DNA of 7,019 bases. Origin: Actinomycetota bacterium. Lineage in GTDB: Bacteria > Actinomycetota > Actinomycetes > Nanopelagicales > Nanopelagicaceae. Position numbers and translations under genes: made by a program. The notes under the pieces are model-generated. The model made no database searches and was not told the DNA's origin. It saw only the letters and a list, made by a program, of their open reading frames with translations. This document shows positions 1-6,188 of the stretch, piece by piece (the first letter of the stretch is position 1; each line of letters opens with the position of its first letter). The stretch lies in assembly GCA_009698295.1 (NCBI GenBank), contig WLQO01000057.1:1-7019 (forward strand), in the 5' to 3' direction.

Positions 1-1174
1 AGTCCGGGTGGTCTCTGAGGCGATTAAAGAATATGTAGAACGATTGGGCCCAATTTGGATTGAGGGCGAGATTTCAGAACTCAACGAACGCAGCGGCGGA
101 ATGGCATTTATGCGCCTGCGCGATACATCCGTTGATATGAGCCTTTCGGTGATGTGTTACAAAAACGTTTTAGCAGCGGTGCAACCGCTGCCAGCAAATG
201 CGCGCGTAGTTATTCATGCCAAGGCATCTTGGTTTACTAAAAATGGATCACTGACAATGTCTGCAAAAGAGATTCGCCAAGTCGGAGTTGGTGAATTATT
301 GGCAAGGTTGGAAGCGCTTAAAGGCGTGCTCGCCGCTGAAGGTTTATTTAGCGCAGATCGCAAAGTCGCGCTGCCAAAGTTACCGCGCAAAGTTGGTTTG
401 ATCTGCGGGCGCAATACCGATGCCGAGAAAGATGTTGTAGAAAATGCCCGTCGTCGTTGGCCCGCAGTTGAATTTGAAATTCGCGAAGTCGCGGTGCAAG
501 GCGCAGCTGCAGTTGTCGAAGTTTCCGCGGCGCTGCGCGAGTTAGAAGAACTGGCTGAAGTAGATGTCATCATCATTACTCGCGGCGGTGGATCATTTGA
601 AGACCTGCTTCCCTTTAGCGATGAATCACTCGTGCGCTTGGCAGCAAGTTGCCAGACTCCGATCGTTAGCGCGATCGGTCACGAGAAAGATTCGCCACTT
701 CTTGATCTTGTTGCTGACTATCGCGCATCGACTCCGACTGATGCCGCAAAGCGCGTTGTTCCCGATATCGAACAAGAAATTTCAGATATCAATAAGATCC
801 GCGATCGCATGTACCGTCGTTTACTTTCTAGCGTTGAATTTGAGTTAAACCAGATTGCACAACTGCGCAATCGCCCGGTTATGAAAGATCCAAGCGTCAT
901 GATCAAGGTACGTAAAGATGATTTATCTGCCTTGCGCGATCGTTCGCACCGCGGCTTTAAAGCCTTGCTCGATATCGAAAAGAAGGAGATCAAGGGAGTT
1001 ATCGCCCACCTTCGTTCGCTTTCTCCGCAATCGACCATGGATCGCGGTTATGCCGTGGTTCAAAGCGATGACGGAAAGATTGTGCGCGATGCCACAAAGT
1101 TAAAGGCGGGATCTGTGCTGCGCATACGCGCTGCCAAAGGCGAAGCTAAAGCCAGCGTGCTGGCGAGCGAGTAG
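1..1174 (+). CDS. xseA: Exodeoxyribonuclease VII large subunit (5'-truncated by window edge)
   Basis: Catalytic subunit of exonuclease VII, a cytoplasmic nuclease that degrades single-stranded DNA from both ends and acts in repair with XseB. The frame is open to the left edge (Val-Arg precede the GTG at 8, giving VRVVSEAIKEYVERLG), so that GTG is internal and roughly 10-20 N-terminal residues are missing. Counting from the GTG at 8, an OB-fold DNA-binding domain covers about residues 15-90 (IWIEGEISEL) and the nuclease domain about 115-340. D142, R192 (in TRGGGSFEDLLPFSDE), H225, D228 and D233 line up, at a constant offset of 13, with the E. coli residues D155, R205, H238, D241 and D246 that I recall as essential. 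A helical stretch (about 255-340) precedes the C-terminal DRGYAVV segment. The stop is TAG at 1172-1174, and xseB starts 9 bases later. Family assignment is secure. Confidence 0.97.
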   Translation, partial: VRVVSEAIKEYVERLGPIWIEGEISELNERSGGMAFMRLRDTSVDMSLSVMCYKNVLAAVQPLPANARVVIHAKASWFTKNGSLTMSAKEIRQVGVGELLARLEALKGVLAAEGLFSADRKVALPKLPRKVGLICGRNTDAEKDVVENARRRWPAVEFEIREVAVQGAAAVVEVSAALRELEELAEVDVIIITRGGGSFEDLLPFSDESLVRLAASCQTPIVSAIGHEKDSPLLDLVADYRASTPTDAAKRVVPDIEQEISDINKIRDRMYRRLLSSVEFELNQIAQLRNRPVMKDPSVMIKVRKDDLSALRDRSHRGFKALLDIEKKEIKGVIAHLRSLSPQSTMDRGYAVVQSDDGKIVRDATKLKAGSVLRIRAAKGEAKASVLASE

Positions 1175-1183
1175 ATTTAACCC

Positions 1184-1387
1184 ATGGCCGCAAAAGATGG
1201 AAAGCCTTCATATGAAGAAGCGCGCGAAGAACTCGCCGAAATCGTTGAATCACTCGAAGATGGCAGCGCGAGCTTAGAAGAATCTTTAAAACTTTGGGAG
1301 CGCGGCGAAGAATTAGCCAAGATCTGCCAAGAGTGGCTAGACGGAGCTAAGAAGAAGTTAGATGCTGCAAAGAAGCCGGCTGAATAA
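1184..1387 (+). CDS. xseB: Exodeoxyribonuclease VII small subunit
   Basis: Small non-catalytic subunit that binds XseA in several copies to form exonuclease VII. At 67 residues it is a little shorter than the roughly 80-residue E. coli protein. It has the family pattern: an acidic helical hairpin with YEEAREELAEIVESLEDG, then SLEESLKLWERGEELAKIC, and a Lys-rich tail (AKKKLDAAKK). The ATG at 1184 lies 9 bases after the xseA stop with no good Shine-Dalgarno in the gap, so translation is probably coupled to xseA. Its TAA stop shares one base with the ATG of the following fumarase gene (TAATG at 1385-1389), which places fumarase in the same transcriptional unit. Position, length and motifs agree, so confidence is high. 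Confidence 0.96.
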   Translation: MAAKDGKPSYEEAREELAEIVESLEDGSASLEESLKLWERGEELAKICQEWLDGAKKKLDAAKKPAE

Positions 1388-3045
1388 TGACTCCTCAATT
1401 TTCATACTCTGACTTGCTGCCAATCGGCGAAGATACAACCAAATATCGCAGCCTCGGTAAAGAAGGCGTAAGCGTTGTAAAACTCGGCGATAGAGAATTT
1501 CTGCAAGTTTCACCAGAGGCGCTAACACTTTTAACTGAGACAGCAATCCACGATGTTTCACATTATTTGCGCGCGGCACATTTGCAGCAATTAGCCAATA
1601 TTTTAAAAGATCCTGAAGCCTCTCCCAACGATCGCTTCGTCGCCTTAGATTTATTAAAGAACGCCAATATCTCAGCCGGTGGAATTCTGCCGATGTGCCA
1701 GGACACCGGCACTGCAATTGTTATGGGCAAGAAAGGTCAATTTGTTTTGACCACTGCCAAAGATGAAATTGCCATCACACAAGGAATTTATAACGCCTAT
1801 ACCAAGTTAAACCTGCGGTATTCGCAGATGGCACCTATTACAACATGGGAAGAGAAGAACACCGGAAATAACTTGCCGGCCCAGATTGAGATTTACGCAG
1901 ACTCAGACCACCAAGATGAATACAACTTCCTCTTCCTCGCCAAAGGTGGCGGTAGCGCAAATAAATCATTCTCATATCAAGAGACCAAGGCGGTTTTAAA
2001 TCCTGCCTCATTTATGACATGGCTTGAAGAAAAATTGCGTTCGATAGGAACTGCCGCATGCCCGCCGTATCACTTAGCAATTGTCATTGGCGGAACCAGC
2101 GCAGAACACACAGCGAAGACTGCAAAGCTCGCGAGTACTAAGTATTTAGATTCACTTCCAACATCTGGCGATGCCGCAACCGGACATGGTTTCCGCGATT
2201 TAGAACTTGAAGAGAAAGTCCTTGAACTAACTCGCAAATTAGGAATCGGCGCACAATTTGGCGGCAAGTACTTCTGTCACGATGTGCGCGTAGTTCGCTT
2301 GCCACGTCACGGTGGATCGCTGCCGATCGCAATTACCGTCTCTTGCTCAGCAGATCGCCAAACCAAGGCCAAGATCACTAAAGATGGCATCTTCTTAGAA
2401 GAGCTAGAGCGCGATCCTGCCCGTTTCTTACCTGATACAACCGATGAGCATCTCGACGATAACGTCGTAAAGATTGATCTCAATCAGCCAATGGATAAAG
2501 TGCGCGCTGAGCTTTCCAAATATCCAGTAAAAACTCGTCTCTCACTAACCGGCACAATCGTTGTCGCACGCGACTTGGCACATGCCCGCGTGAAAGAGGC
2601 CCTTGATGCAGGCAAAGAGTTGCCACAGTATTTAAAGGATTACGCTGTTTATTACGCAGGCCCAGCCAAGACTCCAACTGGTTATGCATCTGGTTCATTT
2701 GGTCCAACAACAGCCGGACGCATGGATTCTTATGTTGAACAATTCCAAGCAGCGGGCGGATCATTTGTAATGTTATCTAAGGGCAATCGCTCAAAAGTTG
2801 TCACTGATTCGTGCAAAACCTATGGCGGTTTCTATCTCGGAACTATCGGAGGACCGGCTGCGCGCCTGGCCCAAGATTGCATCAAGAAAGTTGAAGTTCT
2901 AGATTTCGAAGATTTAGGGATGGAAGCAATCTGGAAGATCGATGTCGTAGATTTCCCAGCCTTTGTTGTTGTTGACGATAAGGGAAATGATTTCTTTACT
3001 GAGACCGCAAAATTGGTCTCGATCGGAAAGAAGCCCGAAATTTAA
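1387..3045 (+). CDS. fum: Fumarate hydratase, class I (iron-sulfur, single chain)
   Basis: Converts fumarate to (S)-malate in the TCA cycle, in the cytoplasm, using an oxygen-sensitive [4Fe-4S] cluster. The 552-residue length matches E. coli FumA/FumB (548). The N-terminal alpha domain (about 1-345) has the three cluster cysteines C104 (ILPMCQDTGT), C225 (TAACPPYH) and C320 (VSCSADRQTK), matching E. coli C105, C224 and C318 as I recall them. The C-terminal beta domain (about 365-552) has TTAGRMDSY (441-449) and the conserved KGNRSK (465-470). It is not the unrelated class II FumC. A and B paralogues cannot be told apart, hence the generic symbol. The ATG at 1387 overlaps the xseB stop by one base and has only a weak purine tract upstream, so coupling is likely. 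The TAA at 3043-3045 is 3 bases from the stop of the convergent gene. Confidence 0.97.
   Translation: MTPQFSYSDLLPIGEDTTKYRSLGKEGVSVVKLGDREFLQVSPEALTLLTETAIHDVSHYLRAAHLQQLANILKDPEASPNDRFVALDLLKNANISAGGILPMCQDTGTAIVMGKKGQFVLTTAKDEIAITQGIYNAYTKLNLRYSQMAPITTWEEKNTGNNLPAQIEIYADSDHQDEYNFLFLAKGGGSANKSFSYQETKAVLNPASFMTWLEEKLRSIGTAACPPYHLAIVIGGTSAEHTAKTAKLASTKYLDSLPTSGDAATGHGFRDLELEEKVLELTRKLGIGAQFGGKYFCHDVRVVRLPRHGGSLPIAITVSCSADRQTKAKITKDGIFLEELERDPARFLPDTTDEHLDDNVVKIDLNQPMDKVRAELSKYPVKTRLSLTGTIVVARDLAHARVKEALDAGKELPQYLKDYAVYYAGPAKTPTGYASGSFGPTTAGRMDSYVEQFQAAGGSFVMLSKGNRSKVVTDSCKTYGGFYLGTIGGPAARLAQDCIKKVEVLDFEDLGMEAIWKIDVVDFPAFVVVDDKGNDFFTETAKLVSIGKKPEI
3001..3020. repeat. Inverted repeat (hairpin) in the 3' end of the fumarase gene
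   Basis: GAGACC at 3001-3006 and GGTCTC at 3015-3020 are perfect reverse complements around 8 bases. G-T wobbles inside (3007/3014) and outside (3000/3021) could extend the stem to 8 pairs. It lies within the last codons of the fumarase, about 23 bases before the stop, and about 30 bases past the stop of the convergent gene. No U-tract follows on either strand, so it is not a standard intrinsic terminator. It could act as a 3' RNA-stabilising hairpin or be chance. Confidence 0.45.
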
Positions 3046-3048
3046 AGA

Positions 3049-3681
3049 TTAGTAATAATTACTGCGTCGGAATTTAGCCCAGGCTTTACATGGGCTGTCA
3101 TAGCGAAGTTCGATGTAATGCAATCCCCAACGAATCTGAGTAACTGGGTTGGTGCGCCAATCAGATGAGATGATCTCCATTTTGATCGCAGGAAGTGCCT
3201 GCGGAATTCCGTGAGCGCCTGAACTCTTATTATGTGATTTGTAATTCCAGAGGCTCTCTCGCGTCCAGAGGCGATTAAGGCAGGTAAATTGATCTGCGCC
3301 CCACGCATATTCATTAAACATGATTTCTTTCGCCACCTTTTTGGCTCCAACAGCGGTGCGCGCCATTTCAACTTGCTGGCTAATTGCAGCAGCGAGCGCC
3401 ATTTGAGATGCGAAGAGTCCGGTGCGTTGATTGAGCTGGGTATAAAGAGAGGCGCCTTCAGAAAGGTCTACTTCAGCATTTAGCGCAACCGATGCAGTCA
3501 GGTTGGCAGATGCCGGTAGGGAAAGGCTGGTCGTCATCGGAAATTCCAAGCCATAGGCAGTTGGCTGGGCCGCTGAGATAAAGAGGAAGGAGGCGACCAT
3601 GGTCCAAAGAGCGCGCGACTTGAAACGGTTCGAGCGCACAAAGAGGTACTTCGTGCCGAGCTTGCTGGCGCGCTTGGACAT
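3049..3681 (-). CDS. Secreted lytic transglycosylase-like (SLT-fold) protein
   Basis: Probable exported peptidoglycan-cleaving enzyme of 210 residues. The N-terminus has a long basic n-region (residues 1-23, rich in Lys/Arg), a hydrophobic core (about 24-38, ALWTMVASFLFISAA) and a likely signal-peptidase site near SAA or AYG. A low-complexity, partly helical linker (about 45-120) precedes a small C-terminal SLT/lysozyme-like domain with W-T-R-E-S-L-W-N (E142 the likely catalytic acid), SSGAHGIPQALP, and TQIRWGLHYIELRYDSPCKAW. C134 and C198 could form a disulfide. There is no LysM or other wall-binding domain. The ATG at 3681 is chosen because AGGAGG sits 6 bases upstream; the frame also opens at a GTG at 3699 whose codons contain that Shine-Dalgarno. 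It converges on the fumarase with a 3-base gap. The family is clear; the exact substrate is not. Confidence 0.88.
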   Translation of the reverse strand: MSKRASKLGTKYLFVRSNRFKSRALWTMVASFLFISAAQPTAYGLEFPMTTSLSLPASANLTASVALNAEVDLSEGASLYTQLNQRTGLFASQMALAAAISQQVEMARTAVGAKKVAKEIMFNEYAWGADQFTCLNRLWTRESLWNYKSHNKSSGAHGIPQALPAIKMEIISSDWRTNPVTQIRWGLHYIELRYDSPCKAWAKFRRSNYY

Positions 3682-3687
3682 CGCTGC

Positions 3688-3693
3688 CCTCCT
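3688..3693 (-). promoter_or_regulatory. Ribosome binding site of the transglycosylase-like gene
   Basis: On the minus strand AAAGGAGGG (3695 down to 3687) contains a perfect AGGAGG at 3693-3688, 6 bases before the ATG at 3681. It is the strongest Shine-Dalgarno in the window. It settles the start at 3681 over the upstream in-frame GTG at 3699. Confidence 0.9.
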
Positions 3694-3732
3694 TTCCACT
3701 AACTCTCATTCGATCTAAGCCGTGAGCCATCG

Positions 3733-3782
3733 ACCTAAAAATAGGTTGGTGACCTTCGGGGAATGACTAAAGGGTGGCAACC
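3733..3782 (-). other. Two mutually exclusive RNA hairpins in the transglycosylase leader
   Basis: On the minus strand GGTTG (3782-3778) can pair with CAACC (3748-3744), with an extra ACC/GGT helix inside (3775-3773 with 3754-3752). ACCTA (3746-3742) can instead pair with TAGGT (3737-3733) around a U-rich loop. The two stems share bases 3744-3746, so they cannot both form in one molecule. This geometry resembles an attenuator or riboswitch expression platform. The stems are short and chance is possible. Confidence 0.3.
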
Positions 3783-3841
3783 AGGGTGAGTTGTCGCAAA
3801 TTAAAAGGTGCGTGTGGCGGAAATTCTCAGGAAAGTCGTTG

Positions 3842-3853
3842 CCTGTGGACAGG
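3842..3853. repeat. Short palindrome, possible operator
   Basis: CCTGT-GG-ACAGG has perfect 5-base arms around 2 bases. It lies in the gap between phoH2 and the transglycosylase-like gene, about 160 bases upstream of the latter's start and just beside the direct repeats at 3856-3893. The cognate regulator is not recognised. Confidence 0.35.
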
Positions 3854-3855
3854 TA

Positions 3856-3893
3856 AAAGTCCTGCTCAGTTAGGGCAAAGTCCTAAATGTCCT
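3856..3893. repeat. Three direct repeats AAAGTCCT-like
   Basis: AAAGTCCT occurs at 3856-3863 and 3877-3884 (21 bases apart, two helical turns), with a one-mismatch copy AATGTCCT at 3886-3893. The last two copies are each followed by AA. Part of the array also folds as a 5-pair hairpin (TTAGG 3870-3874 with CCTAA 3882-3886). They may be tandem sites for a regulator of the downstream minus-strand gene; no known box is matched. Confidence 0.4.
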
Positions 3894-3945
3894 AATTGTG
3901 ACTGTGAGATTTAAAGAGTGGCTATTTACAGGAATACTCAAGCGG

Positions 3946-5274
3946 CTAGGCGATCGGCCCTTCGAGCATTTCGGTGACCAGCGCGGCGATCGGCGAGCGC
4001 TCGCTCCGAGTCAAGGTCACATGGGCGAAGAGCGGGTGGCCCTTGAGCGTTTCCACGACCGCGACCACGCCATCGTGGCGACCGACCCGCAAGTTATCGC
4101 GCTGGGCGACATCGTGGGTCAAAACAACTCGCGAGGCCTGACCGATTCTTGAAAGAACGGTGAGCAGAACCCCGCGTTCTAAGGATTGGGCTTCATCGAC
4201 GATTACAAAAGAGTCATGAAGTGAGCGACCGCGGATATGGGTCAGCGGCAGAACTTCAATAAGTCCGCGCGCCATGATCTCTTCTACGACCGCCTGAGAA
4301 ACGAGAGCCCCCAAAGTGTCGAAGACAGCTTGTGCCCAAGGCGACATCTTCTCGCCTTCGCTGCCGGGAAGGTAACCGAGCTCTTGGCCGCCGACGGGAT
4401 AGAGCGGGCGGAAGATTACAACTTTCTTATGGAGGCGTTTTTCCATTACCGCTTCCAGTCCTGCGCAAAGGGCGAGCGCTGATTTACCGGTACCGGCGCG
4501 ACCGCCGAGGGAGACGATTCCGATTTCTGGGTCTAATAAAAGGTCCAAGGCGATTCGCTGTTCTGCAGAACGGCCATGAAGACCAAAGGCGTTGCGATCA
4601 CCGCGCACCAATTGCAATTGTTTATCTGCAGTAACCCGAGCCAGCGCGCTCCCTTTTTCAGAATGCAGAACGATTCCAGTGTGAACCGGCAATTGATGTG
4701 CTGCCTCATGGTCGGCGCGATCAGATGCATAAAGTTCATCAATAATATTGTGGCCGACGTTGATCTCTTCAATCCCGGTCCATCCACTGTTAGATACAAG
4801 TTCGGCTAGATATTCTTGCGCCTCAACGCCAACCGATGAAGCCTTAACACGAAGTGGCAGATCTTTTGTAACTAAGACAACTTGTTTTCCATCAGACATT
4901 AAATTCTTGGCGATCGCCAGGATGCGCGAATCATTTGTGCCATCGCGCAGAAAACCATGTGGCAAGGTACTTAAATCGGTGTGGTTTAACTCAACCGAAA
5001 GCGTGCCGCCTTCTGGGGTTATCGTTAGCGGTTGATCTAGCCGGCCATGAGTTACGCGCAGATCATCCAGTGATCGCAGCGCAGCGCGGGCAAAGTAGCC
5101 AAGTTCTGGGTGATCGCGCTTAGTTTCTAACTCACCGATTACTGCGATCGGGATAATTACTTCATGCTCTTCGAATTTCGAGAGCGCGTTCGGATCTGCC
5201 AATAAAACGCTGGTATCTAAAACATAAGTCTTTTTTAAAGCTTTTTTCTTGCTATTAGATACTGGAGTAGCCAA
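3946..5274 (-). CDS. phoH2: PhoH2-type protein: PIN-domain ribonuclease fused to PhoH ATPase
   Basis: A 442-residue cytoplasmic protein combining an RNase-like PIN domain with a PhoH helicase-type ATPase. The mycobacterial relative PhoH2 is reported to unwind and cut RNA. PIN domain, about 15-150: acidic residues D20 (YVLDTSVLLADP), E48 (IGELETKR), D115 (NDSRILAIA) and D138 (VTKDLPLR). PhoH domain, about 225-440: Walker A GGRAGTGKS (257-265) and Walker B FVIVDEAQ (356-363). The start is TTG at 5274: in-frame TAA codons lie just upstream, no ATG or GTG intervenes, and the next possible start would remove the first catalytic Asp. GAGAG about 7 bases upstream is the only Shine-Dalgarno-like tract. 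The N-terminus is Lys-rich, encoded by two A6 runs. The gap from the upstream prenyltransferase is 137 bases. Function of this homologue is inferred from family; domains are clear. Confidence 0.95.
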   Translation of the reverse strand: MATPVSNSKKKALKKTYVLDTSVLLADPNALSKFEEHEVIIPIAVIGELETKRDHPELGYFARAALRSLDDLRVTHGRLDQPLTITPEGGTLSVELNHTDLSTLPHGFLRDGTNDSRILAIAKNLMSDGKQVVLVTKDLPLRVKASSVGVEAQEYLAELVSNSGWTGIEEINVGHNIIDELYASDRADHEAAHQLPVHTGIVLHSEKGSALARVTADKQLQLVRGDRNAFGLHGRSAEQRIALDLLLDPEIGIVSLGGRAGTGKSALALCAGLEAVMEKRLHKKVVIFRPLYPVGGQELGYLPGSEGEKMSPWAQAVFDTLGALVSQAVVEEIMARGLIEVLPLTHIRGRSLHDSFVIVDEAQSLERGVLLTVLSRIGQASRVVLTHDVAQRDNLRVGRHDGVVAVVETLKGHPLFAHVTLTRSERSPIAALVTEMLEGPIA

Positions 5275-5411
5275 TGGCCAGCTCTCGCATTCTCTTTAGT
5301 TTTATCCGATGGGAGTTGCTTCTGACTAGAAAAAGATAGAACTCAGCAGCGCTCTTTTAAGTGCGACACGCCATAGCAATTTCTTAACGCTTTATAAACG
5401 CTTGGTTAAAG
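5275..5411 (-). promoter_or_regulatory. Intergenic region upstream of phoH2
   Basis: A 137-base A/T-rich gap between the prenyltransferase stop and the phoH2 TTG. It holds the direct repeat at 5386-5403 around the palindrome TTTATAAA (5391-5398), and the start of an 11-codon ORF that overlaps the phoH2 start. It contains no good terminator for the upstream gene and no clear promoter pair. It also lacks room for a separate antitoxin-like gene of the kind reported upstream of mycobacterial phoH2. Confidence 0.4.
5386..5403. repeat. Tandem direct repeat AACGCTT, 11-base period
   Basis: AACGCTT occurs at 5386-5392 and 5397-5403, one helical turn apart, flanking an A/T-rich centre. It sits just after the prenyltransferase stop and upstream of phoH2. 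This is typical spacing for a small regulator site, but it is short enough to be chance. Confidence 0.3.
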
Positions 5412-6188
5412 CTAGGCCCCAAGGCGACGTTGGCGCTGTGAATATGCACGAAGTGCTCGTAAGAAATCCACTCGGCGAAAGTCTGGCCAATATGCTTCAC
5501 AGAAATAGAATTCAGATAAGGCGCTCTGCCACAATAAAAATCCACCCAGACGTTGTTCGCCCGAAGTTCTAATCAAAAGCTCCGGATCTGGTTGGCCGGC
5601 GGTATATAAAAACTTGGAGATCGCATCCGGCGTTAACTCATTTGCCGCATCGACGATGCTGGCACCATGTGCACCTTTATCCTGCAGATATCCCTTAACC
5701 GCATCGACAATTTCTCGGCGACCGCCATAACCAATGGCCACATTTACCTCAACGCCACCGCCATCAACCGGGGGCAGGTTAGATAACTTTTCATGTAACC
5801 AATCTGGCAGGAGATCAAGGGCGCCAACGGCTTTGATACTCCATTTGCCGGTGGCGCAGAGTTCATCAACGGTCTCGCCGATAATTTTCAGCAGCCCATC
5901 AAGTTCTTCTGGTGTGCGCTTAAAGTTTTCAGTAGATAACAACCACAAAGTCACAACTTCCACTTTGGCTTCATCACACCAACCGAGGAATTCCACAATC
6001 TTGCTTGCACCACGGCGATGACCCTTGGGATCTAAATCGCTGGGATTGGCTTTTGCGAAACGGCGGTTGCCATCGAGGATGACGCCAACATGGCGCGGGG
6101 TCTTAGAAAAATCAAGGTCGCTAACAATGCGCCACTCATAAAAGGGGTAGAGCGCAGATTTTATGGTTTTACGGATACTGCTTAACAA
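5412..6188 (-). CDS. uppS: Isoprenyl transferase (cis-prenyltransferase, UppS family; short-chain type likely)
   Basis: Condenses isopentenyl diphosphate onto an allylic diphosphate in Z configuration, supplying lipid carriers for wall synthesis. Numbered from the TTG at 6203 (263 residues), key positions are D44 in VILDGNRRFA (catalytic Asp), H62 in KGHRRGA, STEN (90-93), and IRTSGEQRLGGFLLWQ with R212, R218 and E231. The sequence resembles M. tuberculosis Rv1086, a C15 Z-farnesyl diphosphate synthase, more than long-chain UppS. L88 replaces the small Ala at the chain-length position, so the product may be short. The preferred start is TTG at 6188 (258 residues), because GGAG lies 7 bases upstream and the N-terminal length then fits Rv1086; TTG at 6203 is the alternative and there is no ATG or GTG. 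It overlaps the DUF3817 gene by 20 bases. The family is certain; chain length is inferred and the symbol is the family one. Confidence 0.93.
   Translation of the reverse strand: MLSSIRKTIKSALYPFYEWRIVSDLDFSKTPRHVGVILDGNRRFAKANPSDLDPKGHRRGASKIVEFLGWCDEAKVEVVTLWLLSTENFKRTPEELDGLLKIIGETVDELCATGKWSIKAVGALDLLPDWLHEKLSNLPPVDGGGVEVNVAIGYGGRREIVDAVKGYLQDKGAHGASIVDAANELTPDAISKFLYTAGQPDPELLIRTSGEQRLGGFLLWQSALSEFYFCEAYWPDFRRVDFLRALRAYSQRQRRLGA

Larger units (their letters stand above)
3682..3945 (-). promoter_or_regulatory. Intergenic leader/control region upstream of the transglycosylase-like gene
   Basis: These 264 bases separate the phoH2 stop from the transglycosylase start and are the longest gap in the window. 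No plausible gene is present on either strand. The region holds a palindrome (3842-3853), three direct repeats (3856-3893), a small hairpin (3870-3886) and two overlapping hairpins (3733-3782). No convincing -35/-10 pair stood out and no U-tailed terminator follows phoH2. An own promoter and a structured 5' leader are inferred from the length, the repeats and the strong ribosome binding site, not from a recognised element. Confidence 0.5.

Noticed and set aside
214..576. Ser/Thr-rich 120-residue ORF antisense to xseA
   Set aside because: Lies wholly inside a well-conserved gene on the other strand; composition is what reverse reading of Ala/Glu-rich coding sequence gives.
3679..3699. GTG at 3699 as the transglycosylase start
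   Set aside because: Its first codons contain the perfect AGGAGG that serves the ATG at 3681; no good ribosome binding site precedes the GTG.
3473..3730. Minus-strand ORF starting at an ATG at 3730 and overlapping the transglycosylase start
   Set aside because: It runs out of frame through the well-supported signal-peptide region, has a poorly spaced ribosome binding site and no recognisable family.
3870..3886. Intrinsic terminator after phoH2 (TTAGG/CCTAA hairpin)
   Set aside because: Only a 5-pair A/T-containing stem, with no U-tract directly after it on the minus strand.
3682..3945. c-di-AMP (ydaO) riboswitch upstream of the transglycosylase-like gene
   Set aside because: Expected for this kind of gene in Actinobacteria, and GCGACAACTCACCC is faintly reminiscent, but the conserved ydaO blocks and long closing stem were not found, so no riboswitch is called.
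3898..4634. Plus-strand ORFs opposite phoH2 (3898-4152, 4237-4482, 4332-4634)
   Set aside because: Antisense shadows of the conserved PhoH ATPase domain with no family features or ribosome binding sites.
5734..6021. Plus-strand 95-residue ORF opposite the prenyltransferase
   Set aside because: Antisense to conserved catalytic sequence, low-complexity Ser/Pro-rich start, no support.
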